Source: Acidimicrobiales bacterium (GTDB lineage Bacteria > Actinomycetota > Acidimicrobiia > Acidimicrobiales > GCA-2861595). Taken from it: 60,922 nucleotides of DNA. Both the position numbers and the translations under genes were made by a program. Below the pieces are notes generated by a model that was not told where the DNA came from, ran no database searches, and saw only the letters and a program-made list of their open reading frames with translations. Shown here piece by piece: positions 35,260 through 45,892 of the stretch (position 1 is its first letter; the number at the start of each line of letters is the position of its first letter). The stretch lies in contig DATAIT010000028.1 in NCBI GenBank assembly GCA_036262515.1, positions 1 through 60,922 on the forward strand. Reading direction: 5' to 3'.

Positions 35260-35502
35260 TCAGGAGGTGCAGTACGCGCTCTCCGCGAACAGGCCGGTGA
35301 ACGCCTGGAAGCCGGTGCAGCGGGCCGTGTACCCGCGCACGTTCGGGGTCTCGATCAGCCACATGCACTGCGGCAGGTGGGCGGCCCGGGCCGTCGGGCC
35401 CCAGAGCGGTACCGCCAGCGTGGCACCGAGCAGCACGATGACCAGGCCATGGCGGCGCCGCCGGCGTGCGCGACCAATCGCGTCAGCAGGTCCGTCCCCC
35501 AT
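35260..35502 (-). CDS. small secreted protein, 80 aa
   Basis: This is a short gene with a strong ribosome site (GGGGGAAGG just before ATG 35502). The protein has an Arg-rich N-terminus, a hydrophobic stretch LVIVLLGATLAVPLWG and a likely signal cleavage after TARA. That leaves about 40 residues with three Cys (QCMWLIE, ARCTGF, AYCTS). I do not recognise the family. It is divergent from the metallo-beta-lactamase gene. Confidence 0.6.
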   Translation of the reverse strand: MGDGPADAIGRARRRRRHGLVIVLLGATLAVPLWGPTARAAHLPQCMWLIETPNVRGYTARCTGFQAFTGLFAESAYCTS

Positions 35503-35677
35503 GTGCCTTCCCCCTTACGGGCCCAGGACTTGGCGTCGCGGCCCGCGTCTGAATACTTCGCGGATGCCGCGCCGTTCTGCAAGCATTTTTCGCTCCTCGA
35601 CGAGGCCCGCGGTTTGCACGACTATGGAGCAACCGAACGCCCTGCGAGCAGTGCGACGACTTCAGGAGGGAAACCCG

Positions 35678-36502
35678 ATGGATGCTCCCTACCAGGCCGC
35701 CCCCGACGTCCACGTGTTGCCGACGCACGTGCCCATCCCCGGGGTCGGTGTCCTCCCCATCAACGCCTACGTGCTGCTCGCCGAGGAGCCGGTCCTCATC
35801 GACGCCGGCCTCGGGCTCGAGGGGGACCAGTTCGTCGATGCCTTGGCGTCGATCGTGGACCCCGAGGCGCTGCGGTGGGTGTGGCTGACCCACGACGACG
35901 CCGACCACACGGGGAGCATCCGGCGGGTGCTGGACATGGCCCCGAGCGCCCGTCTGATCACCAACGCGTTCAGCGCCTTCCGCATGTCGACGTGGTGGCC
36001 GGTGCCGTTCGACCGTGTGCATGCCATCCGGGCGGGGGACCGACTTCCGGTCGGCGACCGCACGCTGAAAGCGGTTGCACCGCCGCTGTTCGACAACCCC
36101 CTGTCGGTCGGGATCCTGGACGAGTCGGCCGGCACGCTCTTCACCGTCGACTCGTTCGGCGCCCTCCTCCCGGAGGCGACCCAGGACGCCGCCGAGGTTC
36201 CCCACGACGCCCTGGCCGAGGGGATGCGGGCGTGGGCCACGTCGGACTCGCCGTGGGCCCACCTGCTCGACCGCGGGCGCTTCACCGAGGTGCTCGAAGG
36301 CGTGCGGCGCCTGGAGCCGACGCAGATCCTCTCCTCGCACCTGCCGGCGGCGAACGGGACGTCGCTCGAGCGCTTCCTCGAGGTGTTGGAGTCCGTCCCC
36401 GACGCGGAGCCGGCCCGTTTTCCCAGCCACGAGGAGTTCGGGTTCATGCTCGCAGCCATGATGGCCCCGGCCGGCGACGTTCAGCCGGAGGCCGTGGAGT
36501 AG
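35678..36502 (+). CDS. metallo-beta-lactamase-fold protein
   Basis: This is a 274-aa hydrolase fold. The metal motif is WLTHDDADHTGSIRRV, that is H-x-D-x-D-H, with Asp at the position where most members have the second His, a variant familiar from flavodiiron-type relatives. Other ligands may lie in FTVDSFGALLP and ILSSHLPAANG. N-terminal VGVLPINAYVLLAEEPVLIDAGLG is the standard beta-sandwich start. ATG 35678 follows AGGAGGG by seven bases. The function may be oxygen/NO-linked or hydrolytic and is not resolved; there is no flavodoxin domain. Confidence 0.85.
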   Translation: MDAPYQAAPDVHVLPTHVPIPGVGVLPINAYVLLAEEPVLIDAGLGLEGDQFVDALASIVDPEALRWVWLTHDDADHTGSIRRVLDMAPSARLITNAFSAFRMSTWWPVPFDRVHAIRAGDRLPVGDRTLKAVAPPLFDNPLSVGILDESAGTLFTVDSFGALLPEATQDAAEVPHDALAEGMRAWATSDSPWAHLLDRGRFTEVLEGVRRLEPTQILSSHLPAANGTSLERFLEVLESVPDAEPARFPSHEEFGFMLAAMMAPAGDVQPEAVE

Positions 36503-36549
36503 GTCATCGCGGCGGACTCCGGCCCCGTTCCGTCGGAGCGGTGGGCCGC

Positions 36550-37386
36550 TCAGGCCTGGCGCAGACGTCCCCGCAGGGCGCCGAAGCACAGTGACATGCT
36601 CACCACGGCGACGAGCGCGACGGCGAGCACGGCCCGGGCCAGGTCGGCCCACTCCCAGCCCTGCATGGTGACCGACCGCAGCCCCTCGAGCAGGTACGTC
36701 ACCGGGTTCCAGGCCGCTACCCGGTCGAGCCACCCGTTGAGTTGGGCCCGCGGCACATACGAGGACGTGAGGAACAGGAACGGGAAGAACAGCAGGAAGC
36801 TGGTGTTCACCGCGGCCGGGTTGCCGGTCTTCAAGGCGATGGCGTAGCCGAACCCGGCGAAGGCCAGGCTCCACAGGGCGGCCAGCAGCATGAAGGCGAG
36901 GATCCCCAGGGGGCCGGCCTGGAATCGCACGCCGAGGATCAGGCCGATGACGATGACCGGCACGGCCAGCGCGCAGGCCACCGCCACGTCGGCCAGCATG
37001 TGGCCGATCAGGATGGCGAGGCGGCGGACGGGCGTGAGCAGCAGCCGGTCGAAGTAGCCGTTCTGCACGTCGAGGACCACCGCCGGCGCCCGGGAGACGC
37101 CGGTGACGCCCAACAGGACGGCGGTGGCCATCATGAACGCCTTGAAGTCGAAGCCGGCGATGTTCTGCTCGGTGAGCTTCTGGAGCGTGGCGATGTTGAC
37201 CACGAAGAAGAACACGGCGATGAACACCGGCGGGATGATGGCCTCGAGCTCGCGGGGCAGGGACCGCAGGGCTCGGCCGGCGATGGCGACGACGTCGCGG
37301 ACGAAGCCGGCTTCCCGTGGCTGTACTCGCGGGACACCGGCGGACGGCGGTGCGCTGACGTCGGTGGACAGGGTGACGGTGCTCAT
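36550..37386 (-). CDS. ABC-2 permease, DrrB-like
   Basis: This is a 278-aa exporter membrane subunit with six helices (IIPPVFIAVFFFVVNIATLQKL to LAVALVAVVSMSLCFGAL). Typical segments are QNGYFDRLLLTPVRRLAILIGHMLADV and the C-terminal SSYVPRAQLNGWLDRVAAWNPVTYLLEGLR, both characteristic of the daunorubicin-type DrrB family. It overlaps the ATPase gene as ATGA. It exports an unknown compound together with that ATPase. Confidence 0.9.
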   Translation of the reverse strand: MSTVTLSTDVSAPPSAGVPRVQPREAGFVRDVVAIAGRALRSLPRELEAIIPPVFIAVFFFVVNIATLQKLTEQNIAGFDFKAFMMATAVLLGVTGVSRAPAVVLDVQNGYFDRLLLTPVRRLAILIGHMLADVAVACALAVPVIVIGLILGVRFQAGPLGILAFMLLAALWSLAFAGFGYAIALKTGNPAAVNTSFLLFFPFLFLTSSYVPRAQLNGWLDRVAAWNPVTYLLEGLRSVTMQGWEWADLARAVLAVALVAVVSMSLCFGALRGRLRQA

Positions 37387-38438
37387 CGCGTGACCTCCGG
37401 AGTGTCGTCGTCGTAGGTGTCGTCGCTGCGGATGTGGCTACCGGTCAACTCGAGGAACACGTCGTCGAGCGTGGGGGTGCGCAGGACCAGGTCCTTCACA
37501 CGCACTCCGCAGCCGTCGAGGGCCACGGCCACGGGACCGATGGCGGCCGCGCCGTTCTCGGTGGTGACGACCAGCTCGCCGCCCCGGGCGTCGACACCCT
37601 CGACCCCCTCGACGCCGGCCACGGCGGCGACGGCGCGGGTGCGGTGGTCATCGTCGTCGGCGCCCAGGCGGGCGATGATGACGTCGTTGCCCACCCGTCG
37701 CTTGAGCTCGGCCGGCGTGCCCTCGGCGACCAGCCGGCCGGCGTTGAAGATGCCGACCCGGTGGGCCAGCGCGTCGGCCTCTTCCAGGTACTGGGTGGTG
37801 AGGAAGATCGTCATGCCCAGCTCCTCGTTGAGCCGGCGGACCTCGTCCCACACCCGCGACCGGCTCACAGGATCGAGCCCAGTGGTCGGCTCGTCGAGGA
37901 ACAGGACCTTCGGGTTGTGCACGAGGCCGGCGGCCAGGTCGAGGCGGCGCCGCATGCCGCCCGAATAGGTGCCGATGCGGCGGCCGAGGGCGTCGCCCAG
38001 GTCGACGAGGCGGCGCAGCTGCGCCACCCGGTCGTCGATCTCCGGCCGGGTGAGGCCGTAGAGGCGGGCCTGGAGCCGCAGCAGCTCCTCGCCCGTCTGC
38101 TTCGGGTCGAGCGCCACGTCCTGGAGGGCGGCGCCGATGCGCAGCCGCACCTGGCCGGGGTGGCTGGCGACGTCGTAACCGGCCACGTAGGCCCGCCCGC
38201 CCGTGGGGGCCAGCAGGGTGCACAGCATGCGCACGGTGGTCGTCTTGCCGGCGCCGTTGGGACCGAGGAAGCCGTAGATCTCGCCCTCGCGGATGGAGAG
38301 ATCGAGGCCGTCGACGGCGGGCACGCCGTCGAAGCTGCGGACCAGTCCCGTGGTGCTGATGGCGGGCGGACGCCCGCTGTCGTGCGCGACCGACGGCGCC
38401 GCAACGGGCCGGCGGGCGGTGATGGTGCCGTTCGTCAT
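37383..38438 (-). CDS. ABC exporter ATP-binding protein, DrrA-like
   Basis: This is a 351-aa ATPase. Walker A is GPNGAGKTTTVRML, the signature is YSGGMRRRLDLAAGL, Walker B is VLFLDEPTTGLDP and the switch reads LTTQYLEEADALAHR, with Gln in the His position as is common in DrrA. The C-terminal ~100 residues form the DrrA regulatory extension ending LRTPTLDDVFLELTG. ATG 38438 follows GGAGGGGAG. It is the first gene of the exporter pair and lies 56 bases after the VOC gene, so all three may be co-transcribed away from the WYL regulator. Confidence 0.92.
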   Translation of the reverse strand: MTNGTITARRPVAAPSVAHDSGRPPAISTTGLVRSFDGVPAVDGLDLSIREGEIYGFLGPNGAGKTTTVRMLCTLLAPTGGRAYVAGYDVASHPGQVRLRIGAALQDVALDPKQTGEELLRLQARLYGLTRPEIDDRVAQLRRLVDLGDALGRRIGTYSGGMRRRLDLAAGLVHNPKVLFLDEPTTGLDPVSRSRVWDEVRRLNEELGMTIFLTTQYLEEADALAHRVGIFNAGRLVAEGTPAELKRRVGNDVIIARLGADDDDHRTRAVAAVAGVEGVEGVDARGGELVVTTENGAAAIGPVAVALDGCGVRVKDLVLRTPTLDDVFLELTGSHIRSDDTYDDDTPEVTR

Positions 38439-38494
38439 GTCACTCCCCTCCATGGTGGTGATCGTGTCCTGGAGACGTGTGGCGCCCGGCGAAC

Positions 38495-38866
38495 TCATCG
38501 TCCCGCCGGCAGCTGCTGGACCGACCAGCGGTTGCCGTCCGGGTCGCTGAACCACACGAACGAGCCCCACGGAAACTCCTGCACGTCGGTGACCTCGACG
38601 CCGCGACCGGCCAGGTGCGAGCGCGCCTCGTGGATGTCGGCGACGACGAGCTGCAGCCCCTGGACAGACCCGGGCACCGCCGTCGTGATCCCCTGGCCGA
38701 GGGCGATGGAGCACGCCGATCCCGGGGGCGTCAGCTGCACGAAGCGCACCTCGTCACTGACCCGGCTGTCGACGTCGGCTGCGAAGCCTACCTTCTCGGT
38801 GTAGAAGGCCTTGGCCCGATCGACGTCGGACACCGGAACGGCTACCAGCTCGAGCTTCCAGTCCAT
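38495..38866 (-). CDS. VOC family (glyoxalase/bleomycin-resistance-like) protein
   Basis: This is a 123-aa VOC-fold protein: MDWKLELVAVPVSDVDRAKAFYTEKVGF, then RFVQLTPPGSACSIALGQG, GLQLVVADIHEARSHLAGRG and the closing FSDPDGNRWSVQQL. ATG 38866 follows AAGGAG by six bases; an in-frame ATG at 38914 would add 16 residues. Together with the DrrAB-like exporter it suggests a detoxification or antibiotic-resistance set, possibly controlled by the divergent WYL regulator. Confidence 0.88.
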   Translation of the reverse strand: MDWKLELVAVPVSDVDRAKAFYTEKVGFAADVDSRVSDEVRFVQLTPPGSACSIALGQGITTAVPGSVQGLQLVVADIHEARSHLAGRGVEVTDVQEFPWGSFVWFSDPDGNRWSVQQLPAGR

Positions 38867-38943
38867 CGTGGCTCCTTGCGTGTCAGAGGTGGTCTGTGCG
38901 GTTGTGGTCGTCATGTGGCCATCTTCCGCGACGAAAGTGGACA

Positions 38944-38969
38944 CCTGGTGACCAGTTCCGATGCTATTT
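38944..38969 (+). promoter_or_regulatory. operator-like palindrome and -10 in the VOC/WYL divergent region
   Basis: CTGGTGACCAG (38944-38954) is a perfect inverted repeat about a central G. GCTATTTT at 38962-38969 lies eight bases before the regulator ATG, a spacing that would start transcription at or near the ATG (leaderless mRNA). The palindrome overlaps where the -35 should be, as for autorepression. Confidence 0.4.
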
Positions 38970-38977
38970 TTCGGGAC

Positions 38978-39931
38978 ATGCGAGCGGACCGCCTGGTGGC
39001 CACACTCCTGTTCCTCCAAGCCCGGGGCGGGGTCACCGCATCCGAGGTCGCCGACGAGCTGGAGGTGTCGGTGAAGACGGCCCGGCGCGATCTCGAGGCG
39101 CTGTCGATCGCCGGCATCCCGGTGTACTCCCAGCCCGGCCGGGGCGGGGGCTGGTCACTGGTCGGCGGCGCCCGCACCGATCTCAGCGGGCTCACGGCGG
39201 CGGAGGCGCGCACGCTGTTCCTGGTGGCCGGACCGTCCTCGGCGGTCACGCCCGAGGCGAAGGCCGCCCTCCGCAAGCTGGTGCAGGCGCTGCCCGAGAC
39301 GTTCCGGGCCGAGGCGGAGAAGGCGGCGGCCGCCGTCGTCCTCGACCCGGCGGCGTGGGGCGGGAAGGCGCCCACGACACCGCCGCACCTCGAGGCCCTC
39401 CAGCAGGCCGTGATCCAGTGCGTGCAGGTACGGCTCGGCTACACCGACGCGAAGGGGGCGGTCAGCGAGCGCATCGTCCACCCGCTCGGCCTCGTGTCGA
39501 AGGGCACCACGTGGTACCTCCTCGCCGACACCGACGGTGGCAGGCGCACGTTCCGCGTATGGAGGGTGCGGTCCGTCGAGCTGACCGGCGACGCGGCCGC
39601 CCGCCCCGCCCACTTCGATCTCCGCGCCGCCTGGGACGAGGTCGTCGCCACCCTCGACGAGCGGCGGTCGCTCCGCCACGTGACCGCCCTCGTCGAACCC
39701 GGGATGCTCCGCTGGCTCCGACCCCACTTCGGCACGCGCCTCACCGCCGGCACCATCCGCGGCGACGGACGGGTGGAGGTCGACCTCGGGTTCGCCGAGC
39801 AGCACGGCGATCCGGCCCGTGAGCTGGTCGGCTACACCGGCGGCCTCGAGGTGGTGGGACCTCCCGAGGTGCGCCGGCGACTGGCCGAGATCGGCGCCGC
39901 GCTCGTCGCCCAATACGCCGTCGCAGGCTGA
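38978..39931 (+). CDS. WYL-domain transcriptional regulator (HTH_11 type)
   Basis: This is a 317-aa regulator. The N-terminal winged helix reads MRADRLVATLLFLQARGGVTASEVADELEVSVKTARRDLEAL, and the wing is IPVYSQPGRGGGWSLVGG. The WYL ligand domain follows (SERIVHPLGLVSKGTTWYLLADTDGGRRTFRVWRVRSVE), and a WCX-type C-terminal extension ends the protein. WYL proteins sense nucleic-acid or other negatively charged ligands. It starts divergently from the VOC-exporter genes with a shared promoter region, so local control is likely. There is no Shine-Dalgarno sequence; a leaderless start is inferred. Confidence 0.9.
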   Translation: MRADRLVATLLFLQARGGVTASEVADELEVSVKTARRDLEALSIAGIPVYSQPGRGGGWSLVGGARTDLSGLTAAEARTLFLVAGPSSAVTPEAKAALRKLVQALPETFRAEAEKAAAAVVLDPAAWGGKAPTTPPHLEALQQAVIQCVQVRLGYTDAKGAVSERIVHPLGLVSKGTTWYLLADTDGGRRTFRVWRVRSVELTGDAAARPAHFDLRAAWDEVVATLDERRSLRHVTALVEPGMLRWLRPHFGTRLTAGTIRGDGRVEVDLGFAEQHGDPARELVGYTGGLEVVGPPEVRRRLAEIGAALVAQYAVAG

Positions 39932-39982
39932 CGCCCCGGTGGCCGGTTGGCGGGGTGCCGGCCACCGGGTCGACGACCAGGA

Positions 39983-42672
<2,690 letters not shown>

Positions 42673-42695
42673 GCGGCAGAGCCTAGCGGCGATGT

Positions 42696-42746
42696 TGGAT
42701 CAGGTCCAGAAGCAGATCCATCCCAGCTCCTGGACGCACCGTCCAG
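42696..42746 (-). promoter_or_regulatory. inverted repeats upstream of furA-katG
   Basis: CTGGACG (42730-42736) and CGTCCAG (42740-42746) form a perfect inverted repeat with a CAC spacer. An imperfect copy of the TGGAyC/GrTCCA pattern, TGGATCAGGTCCA, lies at 42696-42708. They sit 24-74 bases before the furA start and are plausible FurA binding sites. Confidence 0.4.
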
Positions 42747-42831
42747 CGCAACTACCCGAAGGCGGAACTGGTGCACGCACGGTCGCGGGCAGCCCGGAGG
42801 CGGGCTGCCCGCGGCGGTGGCCGTCGGCCTT

Positions 42832-43083
42832 CTACGAGTGCTCGGAGACCTCGAAGATCTCGTCGGCCACAAGGCCGTGCGCTTCCCGGTGGACCCGGAT
42901 GGCGGAGTCGGCGTCGGGGGCTTCGACGAGGCAGAAGATCTTGCCGGCCTTCTCGTCGACCCAGTACCTCTTGTACTCCACGCCGTACTGGCCCTGCGTG
43001 TCCAGGTCGGCCTGGTGTGCGCCGGCGACATCGGACGCCTTGACCTCACCATCCAAGCTGTGCACGTCCATGAACAGCGGCAT
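42832..43083 (-). CDS. DUF4242 (SCO4226-type nickel-binding) protein
   Basis: This is an 83-aa ferredoxin-like-fold protein of the DUF4242 family. Conserved features are MPLFMDVHSLDG, VAGAHQADLDTQGQYGVEYKRYWVDEKAGKIFCLVEAP and VHREAHGLVADEIFEV. The streptomycete homologue SCO4226 binds nickel through His/Asp residues of this kind. It lies upstream of furA-katG on the same strand, 159 bases away, with its own promoter region. The biological role is not known. Confidence 0.85.
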   Translation of the reverse strand: MPLFMDVHSLDGEVKASDVAGAHQADLDTQGQYGVEYKRYWVDEKAGKIFCLVEAPDADSAIRVHREAHGLVADEIFEVSEHS

Positions 43084-43203
43084 CTAGCCCTCCTCTCGCG
43101 GCCCGCACCGAGCCGACGACCTCTCGTGCGCCCGGCACAGCGCCGAACCGCACCGAGGATACGCCGTCGGGCATCGCCGGCCGCCTCGACAGACGGACGG
43201 GCG

Positions 43204-43244
43204 CGACGCTGCGCCGCCCACCGGGGTGGAGCGGCGCAGCGTCG
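43204..43244. terminator. strong GC hairpin after the Calx-beta gene
   Basis: Perfect 14-nt arms at 43204-43217 and 43231-43244 (CGACGCTGCGCCGC and its complement) enclose a second 5-bp stem, CCACC/GGTGG. It begins 34 bases past the stop of the leftward gene ending at 43278. There is no U tract, but the stability and position indicate a terminator. Confidence 0.65.
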
Positions 43245-43277
43245 TTGTCCGCAAAGCCGGTCGGGACCGGTGGACGC

Positions 43278-45473
43278 CTACAGGTCGTCGTTGATGATGG
43301 TCCCCAGCCCCTTGCCGTCCGCGAGGGTTGCTCCGACCGGGTCGGACAGCTTGAGCGTGAAGGTCTCGTCGCCCTCGGCGGTCGTGTCGGAAAGGACGTA
43401 GACCAGGATGGTCACCGACGTGACGCCCGGATCGAATTGGACGAACGAATCGAAGTTGAAGAAGTCTTCCCACGACGTGGCGGTGCCATCGAGGACGGCG
43501 AGGTTCGCCGTCACGGTCGACGCCGAGGCCTTGCTCAGGCTCACGGTGAACGTCATGAACCCGAAGCCGCCGTTGCCCTCATAGGCCCGCACGTCGCCGA
43601 TGGCCATGCGGGGTCCGATGACGGCGGAGGGATCGTCGTCGATGATGGTGCCGACGCCCTTGGAATCACCGAGGGTCGCCGCCGTCGGTGCCGACAGCTT
43701 CACCTTGAAGGTCTCGTTCGCCTCGTCGGCCTTGTCGCCGTTCACCGGGACCTCGATGTTCAACGCGGTGTTGCCGGGGTTGAACGTCAGCGTGCCCGAG
43801 GTGCTCGTGAAGTCCGACCCGGCCGTGGCCGTGCCGTCGATCGTCGTGTAGTCCACGGTCACATCCGTGTGGCCCCAGACTTCAGACATGGTGACCGGGA
43901 ACACCGCCACGCGGGTGCCCGTGTTCCCCTCGTACACCTTCACGTCGCCGACCGACACCGTCGGATACGGCTCCCAGACGGTGACCTTGACGTGCCCGAC
44001 GTCGGTGCCCCCGTTGCCGTCGCTGATGGTGTAGTCGAAGCCTCCGTCGCCCCAGAAGTCATTGTCGGGGGTGAAGGTGAACGACCCGTCCGCCGAGGAG
44101 GACACGGTCCCGTGCGTCACGTTCGTGGTGCCGGTGACGGTCAAGGGGTCGTTCTCGGGGTCGGTGTCGTTGGCCAGCACGCCGGGTGCTCCCACGGTCA
44201 GCACCGTGTTGTTCGGCGTCGTGTAGTACTCGTTGTAGGCCAGGGGCGAGCCCGGTGGCCGCGGCGGGTTGACGCCGCTGCAGTGGGCCGTGTTGCCGGC
44301 GACATCGGTGGCGTCGAACGACCAGATGAGCGGGAGCCCGTCGGTCTCCGACTGCGCGTCCCGGACAGCCGTGACAGGCAGCGGACGGGTCTGGCCGGGC
44401 GTGAAGTGCAGGTAGGCCTGGGCCGAGCTGGGCACGCCGACCTCCACCGTGCCGTGCTCCACCTGGATGTTGGTGATGGACTGGAGACCTCGAGCGTCGA
44501 ACGTGCCGACCAGCTCGGTGTAGGGCTCCTTCGGCTGGGGGTCGGACGGGCCGACCGGGGCGACCACGGGGGTTCCGCAGTCCGGGGCGATGGTGTCGCT
44601 CGCAGGCGCAGGCGACGGCGTCGTGCCGCAGGTGACCTGGCCCCTGATGACCTCGCCGACGGCGACCGGCCCGAACAGGTACATGTGCACGGCGTTCACG
44701 GTCAGCGACCCGTCGGCGTTCGGGATCTGCTCGTTGATCACGACGGTGAAGACGTCGCCGACGTTGGTGATCACCCCGTGGCGGGTGTAGTTCGCCGGCG
44801 GGTTGTCGGGAATCGGCTCGATGGCCGAGGGAAGCGGGGCGCCGTCCGCATCGGTGGCGCTGGCGATGAACGAGTTCGAGAACGTGCTCGAGCCGGTGAC
44901 GGAGCTCTCGGTGGCGGTGCACTCGGCGTGGACCGAGTCACCCCACACGGGTGGAGGTCCGAACCCGCCGGGGTCCTCGCAAGGGGGGGAGTACCCGGTC
45001 TCGCATGGCACGGTCGGGTAGGGCGGCGTCTTCAGCGTGATGTCGGCGGAGCTGGTCACCGTGCCGCTCTCAGGAGTGCCCTGGGTACTGGCGTACTGCG
45101 GGCCCGACGCCGTGGGCGACGCCACGTTGAGGGGCCAGATGCCGCCGTGGATCACCGCCGGGCCGTACTGCGCCTTGGCGCCGTCGATGTCGCTGGCGGT
45201 GATGGCAGTCGCCGATCCACTGGCCGGCAGCGAGACCTGCGGCGAGTACCCCACGTTGGTCGTGGCGACGCCCGACCCGCACCCCTTCAGGGACTGGGGT
45301 CCGCCGAAGAGGCCGACGTTGACCGAGTACGAGCAGGCGCTGCCCTTCACGGATGAGACGGTCGCGGCCGCCGGGCTCTGGGTGACGGCGAGCAACGTCG
45401 CCGCCAGCATGGCGGACGCGACCAGAGCCGCCGTCAGCCGCGGCCGAGCAGCTCGTACTTGAGTGTGGACCAC
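43278..45473 (-). CDS. secreted Calx-beta repeat protein
   Basis: This is a 731-aa exported protein. A signal peptide (LTAALVASAMLAATLLAVTQSPAAA) leads to a N-terminal region GSACSYSVNVGLFGGP shared with the divergent neighbour. The middle is a ~250-residue beta-rich region, then a cadherin-like/VCBS-type domain (GVLANDTDPENDPLTVTG, GSFTFTPDNDFWGDGGFDYTIS). Two Calx-beta domains follow (VYEGNTGTRVAVFPVTMSE, then AYEGNGGFGFMTFTVSLSK), each ending in the GxGTIxDDD calcium-type motif. GTG 45473 is chosen for the GGGGGAG four bases upstream and the immediate signal peptide; ATG 45503 is possible. It is likely a surface or matrix adhesin. There is no sorting signal. Confidence 0.85.
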   Translation of the reverse strand: MVHTQVRAARPRLTAALVASAMLAATLLAVTQSPAAATVSSVKGSACSYSVNVGLFGGPQSLKGCGSGVATTNVGYSPQVSLPASGSATAITASDIDGAKAQYGPAVIHGGIWPLNVASPTASGPQYASTQGTPESGTVTSSADITLKTPPYPTVPCETGYSPPCEDPGGFGPPPVWGDSVHAECTATESSVTGSSTFSNSFIASATDADGAPLPSAIEPIPDNPPANYTRHGVITNVGDVFTVVINEQIPNADGSLTVNAVHMYLFGPVAVGEVIRGQVTCGTTPSPAPASDTIAPDCGTPVVAPVGPSDPQPKEPYTELVGTFDARGLQSITNIQVEHGTVEVGVPSSAQAYLHFTPGQTRPLPVTAVRDAQSETDGLPLIWSFDATDVAGNTAHCSGVNPPRPPGSPLAYNEYYTTPNNTVLTVGAPGVLANDTDPENDPLTVTGTTNVTHGTVSSSADGSFTFTPDNDFWGDGGFDYTISDGNGGTDVGHVKVTVWEPYPTVSVGDVKVYEGNTGTRVAVFPVTMSEVWGHTDVTVDYTTIDGTATAGSDFTSTSGTLTFNPGNTALNIEVPVNGDKADEANETFKVKLSAPTAATLGDSKGVGTIIDDDPSAVIGPRMAIGDVRAYEGNGGFGFMTFTVSLSKASASTVTANLAVLDGTATSWEDFFNFDSFVQFDPGVTSVTILVYVLSDTTAEGDETFTLKLSDPVGATLADGKGLGTIINDDL

Positions 45474-45568
45474 TGCACTCCCCCTAATCGTAGAATCGGA
45501 CATACCTGCCCGGGCTCGAACGGCGACCCGGCTGGGGCGTACCTGGAAGGTATCGGCGCAAGCGCGCG

Positions 45569-45593
45569 AAAACATCGGCCACCATGGCCTATA
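45569..45593 (-). promoter_or_regulatory. shared 25-bp box, copy for the leftward Calx-beta gene
   Basis: On the minus strand this reads TATAGGCCATGGTGGCC followed by GATGTTTT. It ends about 95 bases before the GTG at 45473. The other copy (45760-45784) matches at 23 of 25 positions. Its core GGCCA-TGG-TGGCC is itself an inverted repeat, as expected for a dimeric regulator. Confidence 0.6.
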
Positions 45594-45759
45594 TCGGCGG
45601 TGGTTTTGCGGGTTGGACGGTCACCATCAGTGGTGGGACCGCCACCAGCCAGTCGTCAGCCGTATCGCTACAGGAATTCGGTCGAGAAACAACCCCCCGA
45701 GTCCTCGACCGTGCAGATAGATGTCCGAAACATCATGCAGGCCGGCACGAAATTCTTCG

Positions 45760-45784
45760 TATAGGCCACGGTGGCCCATGTTTT
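45760..45784 (+). promoter_or_regulatory. shared 25-bp box, copy for the rightward Calx-beta gene
   Basis: On the plus strand this reads TATAGGCCACGGTGGCC followed by CATGTTTT. It ends about 108 bases before the ATG at 45893. Orientation and distance relative to its gene mirror the copy at 45569-45593. Confidence 0.6.
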
Positions 45785-45892
45785 TGGGCCGAGCTCTCGT
45801 TACGCTCGCTGCACGGGCGGTCGCCGAGCAGTGGCGTCGCTGCAAGGTCGGACGGGCGAGACCGCAGCACACGGAACGAGGGGGAGCAGGAC

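Larger units (their letters stand above)
45474..45892. other. 419-bp divergent control region of two Calx-beta genes
   Basis: This region contains two near-identical 25-bp boxes in opposite orientation, described separately, plus GGGGGAG ribosome sites at both ends. No gene is supported inside. Confidence 0.6.
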
